Positions 15,356-22,511 of a stretch of 30,663 nucleotides of DNA are shown here, piece by piece. Source of the stretch: Pseudomonadota bacterium (GTDB lineage: Bacteria; Pseudomonadota; Alphaproteobacteria; Rhizobiales; Devosiaceae); the NCBI GenBank assembly GCA_023433775.1, contig JAEYTY010000023.1, positions 1 through 30,663 on the forward strand, written 5' to 3'. The stretch's first letter is position 1, and each line of letters begins with the position of its first letter. Under the pieces are notes generated by a model. It was not told where the DNA came from. It saw only the letters and a program-made list of their open reading frames with translations, and ran no database searches. The position numbers and the translations under genes were made by a program.

Positions 15356-16854
15356 GCCCGGCCCATCAGCTCATGCTGCTCGGTATTGGACTTTTCGAGC
15401 GCTTCGACCAGATTGGCTTCTTCGTTGAAATAGCGGGCGCGCTCGGCGAACTGGGGCTTGGTGATGCCCGTCGAGTGGTGCTTGCCGATCAGCATTCCAT
15501 TGCTGTCTTCGCCCAGGATGTCATAGACGAAAATATCCTGGGTCACGATGACATCGCCTTCCATGCCGAGGATTTCGGTGATGTGGGTGATGCGGCGCGA
15601 GCCGTCGCGCAGGCGGGCCGCCTGGACGATGACGTCGATGGACGAGACGATCATTTCGCGGATGGTGCGGCTCGGGAGGGCATAGCCGCCCATGGTGATC
15701 ATGGATTCAAGACGGGACAGGGCTTCGCGCGGCGAGTTGGCGTGGAGCGTACCCATGGAGCCGTCGTGGCCGGTATTCATGGCCTGGAGCAGGTCGAAGC
15801 TTTCAGGCCCACGGACTTCGCCGACGATGATGCGTTCGGGGCGCATACGGAGGCAATTCTTGATGAGATCGCGCATCGAGATCTCGCCCTCGCCTTCGAG
15901 ATTGGGCGGGCGGGTTTCGAGACGCACCACATGGGGCTGCTGGAGCTGAAGTTCGGCCGAGTCTTCGCAGGTGATGACGCGCTCATCTTTTTCGATGAAG
16001 GCGGTGAGGCAGTTGAGCAGGGTCGTCTTGCCCGAACCCGTACCGCCCGAGATCAGCACATTGGCGCGGACGCGGCCAAGAATGCGCAGCACCTCGGCGC
16101 CTTCGGGCGAGATGGAATTGTATTTGACCAGCTGCTGAAGGGTCAGCTTGTCCTTCTTGAACTTACGGATGGTGAGGGCGGCACCATCGATGGCCAGCGG
16201 CGGGGCGATGACGTTGACGCGGGAGCCATCGGGGAGGCGGGCGTCGCATATGGGCGAGCCTTCATCGACGCGGCGGCCAACCTGGCTGACGATACGCTGG
16301 CAGACATTCATCAGATGCGCATCATCGCGGAAGCGCACATTGGTGAGGCGCACCTTGCCGGCGACTTCGATATAGCACTTCTGCGACCCGTTCACCATGA
16401 TGTCGGAGATGTCGTCGCGGGCCAGCAGCGGCTCGAGCGGCCCATAGCCCAGCACGTCGTTACAGATATCCTCGAGCAGGTCTTCCTGCTCGGAAATCGA
16501 CATGATGATGGATTTGAGCGCGATGATTTCGGCGACGATGTCGCGGATTTCCTCGCGGGCCGCCTGGCTTTCCATGGTGGCCAGCTGGCTGAGATCGATG
16601 GAGTCGATCAGCGCGTTGAAGATGGCCGACTTGGTCTGGAAATATTCCTTGTCGCGCTGTGAATCCACCGGCGCGCGGACATCGAGCACCTCGTCGGTGG
16701 TTCTCATGCGGGCGCCGACACCATCGGAGTCGCTGGAGCGGCGCAGCTGCGACGCGGGGGCCGAGGGCTCGGACCTGGAGGGGCTCAGCACTGGACGCGG
16801 CGCTTCACCGACGCCGGGCGTATTGCCTCCGAAAGTGGTGCGCTTACCAAACAT
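15352..16854 (-). CDS. cpaF: Tad pilus assembly ATPase CpaF/TadA
   Basis: This 500-residue hexameric secretion ATPase powers Flp pilus extension from the cytoplasmic side. The disordered N-terminus (1-60, Ser/Pro-rich) precedes a helical N-domain. The catalytic core has Walker A GGTGSGKTT at 270-278, an Asp box near 297-302 (CEDSAELQ), Walker B RIIVGEVRG at about 341-349 and the His box GHDGSMGTLHANS at 362-374. This is the T2SS-E/VirB11-like set seen in bifunctional TadA proteins. It follows cpaE by 41 bp and overlaps tadB by four bases. Confidence 0.96.
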   Translation of the reverse strand: MFGKRTTFGGNTPGVGEAPRPVLSPSRSEPSAPASQLRRSSDSDGVGARMRTTDEVLDVRAPVDSQRDKEYFQTKSAIFNALIDSIDLSQLATMESQAAREEIRDIVAEIIALKSIIMSISEQEDLLEDICNDVLGYGPLEPLLARDDISDIMVNGSQKCYIEVAGKVRLTNVRFRDDAHLMNVCQRIVSQVGRRVDEGSPICDARLPDGSRVNVIAPPLAIDGAALTIRKFKKDKLTLQQLVKYNSISPEGAEVLRILGRVRANVLISGGTGSGKTTLLNCLTAFIEKDERVITCEDSAELQLQQPHVVRLETRPPNLEGEGEISMRDLIKNCLRMRPERIIVGEVRGPESFDLLQAMNTGHDGSMGTLHANSPREALSRLESMITMGGYALPSRTIREMIVSSIDVIVQAARLRDGSRRITHITEILGMEGDVIVTQDIFVYDILGEDSNGMLIGKHHSTGITKPQFAERARYFNEEANLVEALEKSNTEQHELMGRA

Positions 16855-16895
16855 TACATAAGTATCCCTGGTGCGTTCGTACGGCCACTGGCCGT

Positions 16896-18170
16896 TTACG
16901 CCCGCTTCTTGAGAAATGAGGGGAGCTTGAGAAGGCTGGCAGATTTGCCACCGCCATGGGCAGCATTGCGGCCCGTGACGTGCATTCCGATGCTCCGATA
17001 AATTTCGTTGACCTTGTTGTTGGACGACACCTCGGCGATCATCTGGCCGTTATTGGCCGCCGTGCCGAAGAGGCCCGCATCAAAGCCGATCTGGCCGATG
17101 AGGCCGCATTCAACAGAGCTGGAGAACTCGCCGGCGCTGATTTCTGGCCGGCGCGGGACGCCGATTTTGTTGAGCACGAGGCTCGGGGCGTTTTCCGTCT
17201 GGCGCATGGCCTTGATGGTGTCGCAGAGGTTTTTCGCATTGCGCAGATTGGCCAGGTCCGGCTCGGCCACGATCACCACTTCGTCGATGGCAGCCAGGGT
17301 ATAGCGCGTCCAGGCATTCCAGACATGGGGGATGTCGAGCACGATGACGGGCACGGATTTCTGGCAAATCTCTACGATCTGCTCGAAGTCGCGCTCTTCG
17401 AAATCCCAGGTTCGATCCAGCGTGGCCGGAGCGGTCAGGAGATTGATGTGATTGGCCGCCTTGCTCATCAGACGATCCAGCATGGTCTGATCGACCTTCT
17501 GGTTGGCCAGAATGGCATCGGCCAGGCCGTGAGGCGGGTCCTGATTGAAATTGAGGCCTGCGGTGCCAAAGGCCATATCCATATCGAGGATCAGACAATC
17601 CTGCCGCAGGGAGGTGGCGATGGCCCAGGCGACATTGTGGGCAATGGTGGACGAGCCGGCGCCGCCCTTGGCGGAAATAAAGCCAATGGTGCGGCCGATG
17701 GGGGCAGCGCCTTCGGTGGCGAAAAGCTCGGTGATGGCGGTGACGATGGCCTGCGCGGTGGAAGGCAGGACGATATATTCGGAAATGCCCGAGCGGATGA
17801 GCTCGCGATAGAGCAGCACGTCGTTGACATGGCCCAGCACGACCACGCGCGTGGTCGCGTCGCAGACTTCAGCCAGGCGCGCCAGAGACCCCAGAATTTC
17901 GTCGGGCGGCAGCGTGGTTTCCACGATGATCAGATTGGGCGTCGGATTGGTCTTATAGGCTTCGACCGCGCCGTCGATACCGCCGTTATGGGTGGTCAGC
18001 GCAGCCTTGGACATCCGCCGGTCATGCATGACGCCTTCGACCAATTGGGCTGTCTGGGAATGTTCGCAGAACGCCTGAATGGTGATGCGCGGGACCAGCC
18101 GTGCGCCGGAGGCGATCTCGGCGGCAACTTCCTCGACTTTTTCGGGCTGCTCGGGGGTGAGAAAACTCAT
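16896..18170 (-). CDS. cpaE: Pilus localisation ATPase-like protein CpaE/TadZ
   Basis: This 424-residue protein places the pilus machine at the cell pole in related bacteria. The N-terminal 25-140 segment looks like a receiver fold but has Glu (E85 in IIVETTLPP) where a phosphorylatable Asp would be, so it is probably a pseudo-receiver. The MinD/ParA-type domain follows. Its P-loop reads KGGAGSST (168-175), lacking the invariant P-loop lysine of MinD. The DMDMAFGTAGL stretch (196-206) is present. Such altered P-loops are known in the TadZ/CpaE group and suggest scaffold or nucleotide-binding rather than full ATPase function. It lies 27 bp after cpaC and 41 bp before cpaF. Confidence 0.93.
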   Translation of the reverse strand: MSFLTPEQPEKVEEVAAEIASGARLVPRITIQAFCEHSQTAQLVEGVMHDRRMSKAALTTHNGGIDGAVEAYKTNPTPNLIIVETTLPPDEILGSLARLAEVCDATTRVVVLGHVNDVLLYRELIRSGISEYIVLPSTAQAIVTAITELFATEGAAPIGRTIGFISAKGGAGSSTIAHNVAWAIATSLRQDCLILDMDMAFGTAGLNFNQDPPHGLADAILANQKVDQTMLDRLMSKAANHINLLTAPATLDRTWDFEERDFEQIVEICQKSVPVIVLDIPHVWNAWTRYTLAAIDEVVIVAEPDLANLRNAKNLCDTIKAMRQTENAPSLVLNKIGVPRRPEISAGEFSSSVECGLIGQIGFDAGLFGTAANNGQMIAEVSSNNKVNEIYRSIGMHVTGRNAAHGGGKSASLLKLPSFLKKRA

Positions 18171-18197
18171 GACATAACTCCTTGCGGGCGCCGCCGA

Positions 18198-19610
18198 CTA
18201 GTCGAGCACAAAGCCGACGGAACCGCTGAAGCCACCACGCATTTCGCGGTCGCCAACGCCGTAATTCTTTTCAAGACGGCCCAGGAAAATCGCCTCCGGA
18301 TCGCCGGAAATGTCGCTGTAGTCCGTGGGCACAGCGATGGAATTGACCGGGCTGGGGCTGACGAGATAGGGCGTGACCAGCACAACCAGTTCGGTCTGCA
18401 GGTTCTTGTAATCATTGGAGCGGAACAGCGCGCCCAGGATCGGGATATTGCCCAGACCCGGCACCTGGTTGATGGCGCGGCTCGACTCCTCGCTCAGCAG
18501 ACCGCCGATGGCCAGGGTCGTGCCCGGCTGCAATTCGACAGTGGTTTTGACATCGCGACGGGACAGATTGACCGACGATCCGCTCTGGAGCGCCGACACA
18601 CCGGTTTCCACCGCCAGGCCAACGGCGCCATTGGACTTCACCGTGGGGGTGAATTTCAGCTCGACGCCATATTGCTTGAACGTGGTGACGCGATTGCCAT
18701 CGTTGTCGATTGTGACAACAGGAAATTCGCCGCCAACAAGAAACTCGGCATCTTCACCCGAAATTGCCGTCAATGTCGGCTGAGCAAGCAGGCGCAGGGC
18801 ATTGCGGGTTTCGAGAGCCTTGAGTGACGCCTGAATGTTCACGTCGGCACCAGGAAAATTCGCTGCAATAGTATTGGCGCCTGGTGAGCCCACACTGGCG
18901 GCAGGCTGCATAGCATTGAAGCCCAGATTAACCGAGCCCAGCGTTGCCGTGCCACTCAGATTGATACCGAGCTGGCGGGCCACGTCGCGGCGGATTTCGG
19001 AGACGGTGACCTGCAGCATGACCTGCTGGGAACCGGCCACATCGATAATGCTGGCGACATTTTCCGGGCTGCCGGCGAACTGGATGGCGACCTGAAGGGC
19101 CCGCTCGCGGTCTTCGCCCGACTGCACATTGCCGGTGAGAACGACGCGATTGGTGGTGCCGCCCAGCGTGACGGATTCAACCTTGATATTGGAGCCAGGA
19201 ATGACCCGCGCCAGCGCTGCTTCGAGCGCATTGCCGACCTGGGAAGGTTCTTCGATGACACGAAGATCGAGCACCTGAATGGTGCGGCCCGCATCGTCGA
19301 GGAAGAAAATATTGGTGTCACCTCCGGTGATGCCCTGAATGATCGCCCGTGTGCGAGTGCGCATGATGGCGGCGGCAACCGATGGCTGGGACACGATCAC
19401 TTCGGCAACGCCCGCCGGCAGATCGACAATCATCGACTTGTTCAGCTCGACATTGAGATTGCGCGATCCGCCATAAGAGGCCGACGAGATCGTGATCTGT
19501 GAATCCATGGTCTGGGCAAAGGCGGATGGCGCGGCGCCGGCAAGCAGGGCAGCCATCGCCGTGGCCAGAGCGGCTTTGCGGAAGAATGTGGGCGGTGTGA
19601 TCTTTTTCAT
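18198..19610 (-). CDS. cpaC: Tad pilus outer-membrane secretin CpaC/RcpA
   Basis: The secretin forms the outer-membrane channel for the pilus. From the ATG at 19610 the protein has 470 residues: a Sec signal peptide (MKKITPPTFFRKAAL through APSAFA), the pilus-specific N-domain at about 35-115, a BON-like stretch with QSGEDRERALQVAIQFA, and the secretin domain with VGGEFPV and the closing signature VPGLGNIPILGALFRS. An ATG nine bases earlier (19619) directly follows the cpaB stop but has no ribosome site. AGGA 8 nt upstream favours 19610. No gene for the usual partner CpaD follows; cpaE starts 27 bp later. Confidence 0.93.
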   Translation of the reverse strand: MKKITPPTFFRKAALATAMAALLAGAAPSAFAQTMDSQITISSASYGGSRNLNVELNKSMIVDLPAGVAEVIVSQPSVAAAIMRTRTRAIIQGITGGDTNIFFLDDAGRTIQVLDLRVIEEPSQVGNALEAALARVIPGSNIKVESVTLGGTTNRVVLTGNVQSGEDRERALQVAIQFAGSPENVASIIDVAGSQQVMLQVTVSEIRRDVARQLGINLSGTATLGSVNLGFNAMQPAASVGSPGANTIAANFPGADVNIQASLKALETRNALRLLAQPTLTAISGEDAEFLVGGEFPVVTIDNDGNRVTTFKQYGVELKFTPTVKSNGAVGLAVETGVSALQSGSSVNLSRRDVKTTVELQPGTTLAIGGLLSEESSRAINQVPGLGNIPILGALFRSNDYKNLQTELVVLVTPYLVSPSPVNSIAVPTDYSDISGDPEAIFLGRLEKNYGVGDREMRGGFSGSVGFVLD

Positions 19611-19620
19611 CCTGGCCATC

Positions 19621-20592
19621 CTACTGCGGCAAGACCTGCGGGGCGGCAGCGTCGCTCCCGAAGCCGGCCATGCCGGAGGTGTTAACTTCAGGTGTCGGCA
19701 CGACGCCCCCCTCGAACTGGCTTGCCTGGGCAGTCCCCGAGAACTGGCCGGACGAAGAACTGTCGAATGACGCGCTGTTGGAGCCGGCGAGCACGCTCAT
19801 TTCCTTGCCGAAGCGAATGACGCGCACCGCCTGATTGGCAGAAGCGGGAATGCCGGATTCAGCGCTAGTGAAATCGACAACTGAACGCAGGGTGAGAGCC
19901 AGCTGGCCTTGCGTCGACGCATTGATCAGCGTTTCGGCCTGGGCCGGGTTGAGCTCAAGGGTTGCGATGGTGCTGTTTTCGAAGGTGGTGGGGTTCGGGC
20001 CGCTTTCCTGCCCGGATTCATCGCCGCCACTGGCGCCCAGTTCGCCCAGACGCTTGCCGATGGCAAGGACGCGCACATTGGACAGAATGACTTCGGAACG
20101 CTGCCCCACTGCCGTGCTGGTGGTGAGGAGCACATCGACATGATCGTTCGGCACGACGAAGCCGCCGGCGCTGGACTCGGCCGTCACGGGAACGGAAACA
20201 CCGCGCATACCCTGTGCCAGGACCGCGGACAAATAGCCCTGATCGGCGCGGACCAGCTTGGCCTCGCGGATCGGTTCGCCGGGGAAAAATTCGAAGCGCG
20301 CCACGGCATCGGTCATCTCGTCGATAGCGCCGGGCATGGCGGCAATGGTCACATATTCGGAGCGCAGCGCGCTATCGGGCCAGTTCTGCCATTCGAGGGA
20401 AGCAGGACCGAGACGTTCGCCAATGCCGATGGGCAGTTTGGCGACCAGAATTTGAGTGCTGGCCTCTTCGACGACCTCGGTGACCACCGTTTGCGTGGGC
20501 GCAGGCGCGCGGCCGCCGCGGACGACGAGAAAGGCAGCCAGTCCACCAGCAATCAGGGCAACTACCAAGAGGATAATACGCGCCGGCCTCAT
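19621..20592 (-). CDS. cpaB: Flp pilus assembly protein CpaB/RcpC
   Basis: This 323-residue periplasmic protein, held by an N-terminal membrane helix (about 4-24), assists the CpaC secretin. An SAF-like domain follows (about 45-110, with AKLPIGIGERLGPASLEWQNWP), then the RcpC/CpaB domain containing GMRGVSVPVTAESSAGGFVVPNDHVDVLLT. The C-terminal 60 residues are Ser/Gly/Ala-rich. The ATG at 20592 is chosen because GGAG lies 7 nt upstream; the GTG at 20598 would be only 1 nt from it. It abuts cpaC and is preceded by a 209-bp gap holding two copies of a GTTAAC-containing repeat, so it probably has its own promoter. Confidence 0.93.
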   Translation of the reverse strand: MRPARIILLVVALIAGGLAAFLVVRGGRAPAPTQTVVTEVVEEASTQILVAKLPIGIGERLGPASLEWQNWPDSALRSEYVTIAAMPGAIDEMTDAVARFEFFPGEPIREAKLVRADQGYLSAVLAQGMRGVSVPVTAESSAGGFVVPNDHVDVLLTTSTAVGQRSEVILSNVRVLAIGKRLGELGASGGDESGQESGPNPTTFENSTIATLELNPAQAETLINASTQGQLALTLRSVVDFTSAESGIPASANQAVRVIRFGKEMSVLAGSNSASFDSSSSGQFSGTAQASQFEGGVVPTPEVNTSGMAGFGSDAAAPQVLPQ

Positions 20593-20666
20593 GACCACAC
20601 TCCGGTTCTACGCAGGACGAATGGTCCCAATTCCACCGGGTGAACTATGTAGGCAAAGGGTCAAAG

Positions 20667-20700
20667 TTTAGTTAACCGGAGCTTTGCACCTTTAGTTAAC
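20667..20700. promoter_or_regulatory. Two direct copies of TTTAGTTAAC upstream of cpaB
   Basis: The 10-mer TTTAGTTAAC occurs at 20667-20676 and 20691-20700, a 24-bp period (two helical turns would be 21). The sites lie 75-108 bp upstream of the cpaB start. GTTAAC contains the TTAAC half-site favoured by the cell-cycle regulator CtrA in alphaproteobacteria, but the full TTAA-N7-TTAA arrangement is absent. A candidate -10, TACATA on the minus strand, lies just downstream. Confidence 0.4.
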
Positions 20701-20737
20701 GATCTGTGAATACTCGCATTTTGCATTTTCTGACTGT

Positions 20738-20776
20738 AAAAAACACCAGGAGCGCCGCTGCAGACCTGCAGGGCGC
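20738..20776 (-). terminator. Possible terminator after cpaA
   Basis: On the minus strand, downstream of the cpaA stop, GCGCC-plus-TGCAG pairing arms (20752-20762 against 20767-20776, with a one-base bulge) form a GC-rich stem. A run of six T follows (20738-20743 on the plus strand as A). The T-run begins about eight bases after the stem, so termination is likely to be weak. Confidence 0.4.
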
Positions 20777-20801
20777 GCCAGAGACAGAAATATGATCGGG
20801 A

Positions 20802-21302
20802 TCAGGCGGCGAGGCGTTCGAAAATAGCCGAGTTGCTATAGGTGAGGAGACCGGCAAGGGCCATGGCCACCCCATAGGGAACGCCCTGCTTGCTATCGTG
20901 CAGACGCGCCAGCCAGGCAAAGCGCGCAATAAAGGGCGCAAGGGGCACACGGCGCAGGATCAGGATGGCCAGTGTCAGCGCACCACCGAGCAGCGCGGTG
21001 TACATAAGGTAGGGCAGCGCGAGACCGAAGCCGAGCCAGAGCGTGGTGGCCGCAGCCAGCTTGGCATCGCCCCCGCCAACCCAGCCCAGCGCAAACATGG
21101 CAAAGGCGACCACAAGAACGACGACCGCACACAGAACATGCATGGCAAATTGCTGCAGCGGCAGCTCGACAAAAAGGGCCAGGGCGAAAAAGCCGATGAC
21201 CAGCAACAGAACCAGCCTATTGGAAATGCGCATCGTCAACAGATCAGACGATGCCGCGAAGGCCATCGCCAAAGGAAAGAATAAGATCGCGACTGATGAC
21301 AT
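20802..21302 (-). CDS. cpaA: Prepilin peptidase CpaA/TadV (A24 family)
   Basis: This inner-membrane aspartyl protease removes the leader from Flp prepilin. The 166-residue protein is almost entirely hydrophobic. It has the two catalytic-aspartate regions of the A24 family: FAASSDLLTMRISNR near the N-terminus, and the GxGD-type motif WVGGGDAKL in the middle. The N-methylation domain of the larger PilD enzymes is absent, as usual for TadV. The ATG at 21302 gives the family's usual short lead into FPLAMAFAASSD and has AGGA 8 nt upstream. An in-frame ATG at 21332 would add ten residues. The gene is downstream of flp, past a strong terminator. Confidence 0.92.
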   Translation of the reverse strand: MSSVAILFFPLAMAFAASSDLLTMRISNRLVLLLVIGFFALALFVELPLQQFAMHVLCAVVVLVVAFAMFALGWVGGGDAKLAAATTLWLGFGLALPYLMYTALLGGALTLAILILRRVPLAPFIARFAWLARLHDSKQGVPYGVAMALAGLLTYSNSAIFERLAA

Positions 21303-21355
21303 GGCTGAAATCCTGTTCAGAACACCAAGCATAGAAGTCCGGTGTTAAGAATTGG

Positions 21356-21381
21356 AAAAGGGAGGACGCTACCGCCCTCCC
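21356..21381 (-). terminator. Intrinsic terminator directly after flp
   Basis: On the minus strand a 9-bp stem GGGAGGGCG / CGTCCTCCC (one G-T pair) with loop GTAG is followed by TTTT. The hairpin ends 34 bp past the flp stop and lies between flp and cpaA. It would make flp the major short transcript and leave cpaA to read-through or to its own promoter. Confidence 0.8.
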
Positions 21382-21415
21382 CTATCAGAATAGACCTAAT
21401 GCCAAGCGCCTTAGC

Positions 21416-21595
21416 TTAGGAGGTGGTCATATTTTCAGAAAGCGTATTCGAAATCGTGTTGAACATCGTCGACAGATTGTTGCCGAGCGCCGATACGGCA
21501 AGGATGATACCAACGGAGATAAGTGCAGCGATCAGGCCGTACTCGATTGCGGTCGCGCCCGACTCGTCCTGCGCGAAACGTGCGAAAATTTTCAT
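21416..21595 (-). CDS. flp: Flp family type IVb pilin
   Basis: This is the major subunit of the Tad pilus. The 59-residue prepilin has a 13-residue basic leader ending in Gly, then the mature N-terminus ATAIEYGLIAAL with the conserved Glu-Tyr pair at 18-19 (Flp motif), and a hydrophobic helix to about 35. A short polar tail contains NNLSTMFNTISNTLS. Cleavage is expected between G13 and A14 by CpaA. The start at 21595 is firm: AAAGGAG lies 7 nt upstream. The in-frame extension to 21706 is not pilin-like. The gene has its own terminator, and a perfect FNR-type box lies about 205 bp upstream. Confidence 0.96.
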   Translation of the reverse strand: MKIFARFAQDESGATAIEYGLIAALISVGIILAVSALGNNLSTMFNTISNTLSENMTTS

Positions 21596-21984
21596 TCCCA
21601 GGCTCCTTTTTACACGTTCATTTGTGACGGCTATGTCGGGCTCGCCACACATCGAACATGGCCTGAAGCTAGTCTCGACTTCTTGAGATTGCGTTAACCC
21701 GACCAACTACCCGGGCCGTAGTTTTCCGTGTATTTTTCAAGGCAATCAACGGATTAACAAAGTCGATTGCATTTTATCTATCTAATAAACTGCATTTTTG
21801 ATTTAAATCAACACAGTACTGTATTTTCTATATCCGACTACAAACTATATGTTTCCAATATATACTGAGATATACATGCAATAATTTCGCTTGACGCTGC
21901 GAAGTGACAAGCAACTTCGTTTGCCAGTTATTTACCATTCACGGGGATAGTTAACGCAGCGTATCAGTACCCGGACCTTATGCC
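21596..21984. other. 389-bp divergent regulatory region between flp and a secreted CpaC-N-like gene
   Basis: There is no coding sequence. The stretch 21721-21900 has 56 G+C in 180 bases by hand count (31%), against an evidently GC-rich surround. It holds the perfect palindrome TTGATTTAAATCAA (21798-21811), a second palindrome ACAGTACTGT (21813-21822), and an inverted repeat CGAAGT/ACTTCG (21900-21905/21914-21919). GTTAAC occurs near both ends (about 21691 and 21949). The region must carry the promoters of flp (minus strand) and of the gene at 21985 (plus strand). Confidence 0.75.
21798..21811. promoter_or_regulatory. FNR/FixK-type binding box, perfect palindrome
   Basis: TTGATTTAAATCAA fits the FNR/FixK/Anr consensus TTGAT-N4-ATCAA at all ten defined positions and is a perfect 14-bp palindrome. 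On the minus strand a -10-like TAAAAT lies at 21771-21776. A start near 21763 would place the box centre at about -41.5, the classic spacing for activation by FNR-type proteins, leaving an flp leader of roughly 165 nt. On the plus strand no comparable -10 sits at the right distance, so flp is the better target. No FNR/FixK gene lies in the window. Confidence 0.65.
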
Positions 21985-22437
21985 ATGCCCCGCCTTGCAA
22001 TCGCAGCCTCTATCGCCCTTCTGCTCGCGGGCAACCTGGCGCCGCTGCCGGCGCTGGCCCAGGACGGCGCGCCAATCAATGTTAACGTGAACATGGCGCG
22101 CGTGCTGCGGATCAATGCCCCGGCCGCCACTGTCATTGTCGGCAATCCCGGCATTGCCGATGTCACCATTCAGGATCCGCAGACACTGGTGCTGACCGGC
22201 AAGAGCTATGGGCAGACCAATCTGATCGTGCTCGACAGTGTTGGCCAGCCGATCGCAGACACCATGGTTGAGGTGGTGCAGATGCAGGCCGGCGTCATGA
22301 CCGTCTATCAGGGCCAGAACCGGACGAGCCTTGCCTGTGCGCCGACCTGCCAGCCGATCATCATGATGGGCGACGACAATACCTGGACCACGGACACGCT
22401 GGCTTCCGCGCAACTGGTGCAGTCGATCGCAAACTAG
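21985..22437 (+). CDS. Secreted stand-alone pilus-assembly N-terminal domain protein
   Basis: The 150-residue product has a Sec signal peptide (hydrophobic 5-22, ALAQ near 26) and one domain at about 33-105 resembling the N-terminal domain of CpaC-type secretins: VLRINAPAATVIVGNPGIADVTI, then a LVLTGKSYGQTNLIVLD segment. This matches the order in the neighbouring CpaC (IVDLPAGVAEVIVSQPSVA, then a GDTNIFFLDDAG segment). The C-terminal third has a CAPTC pair that could form a disulphide, then MMGDDNTW. It probably works in the periplasm with the secretin. It is divergent from flp across the AT-rich region. The ribosome site is weak. Confidence 0.88.
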   Translation: MPRLAIAASIALLLAGNLAPLPALAQDGAPINVNVNMARVLRINAPAATVIVGNPGIADVTIQDPQTLVLTGKSYGQTNLIVLDSVGQPIADTMVEVVQMQAGVMTVYQGQNRTSLACAPTCQPIIMMGDDNTWTTDTLASAQLVQSIAN

Positions 22438-22511
22438 GCTTTGGTCGACGCCTTGCCCGCAAGGCAGACCCGTGGCACAAGCCGGGACCTTTCTCAGGCC
22501 CGGATTGCATC

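Noticed and set aside
20751..20780. Adjacent CTGCAG palindromes as a phage or plasmid attachment site
   Set aside because: There is no tRNA, integrase or flanking direct repeat. The pair is better read as arms of a hairpin downstream of cpaA.
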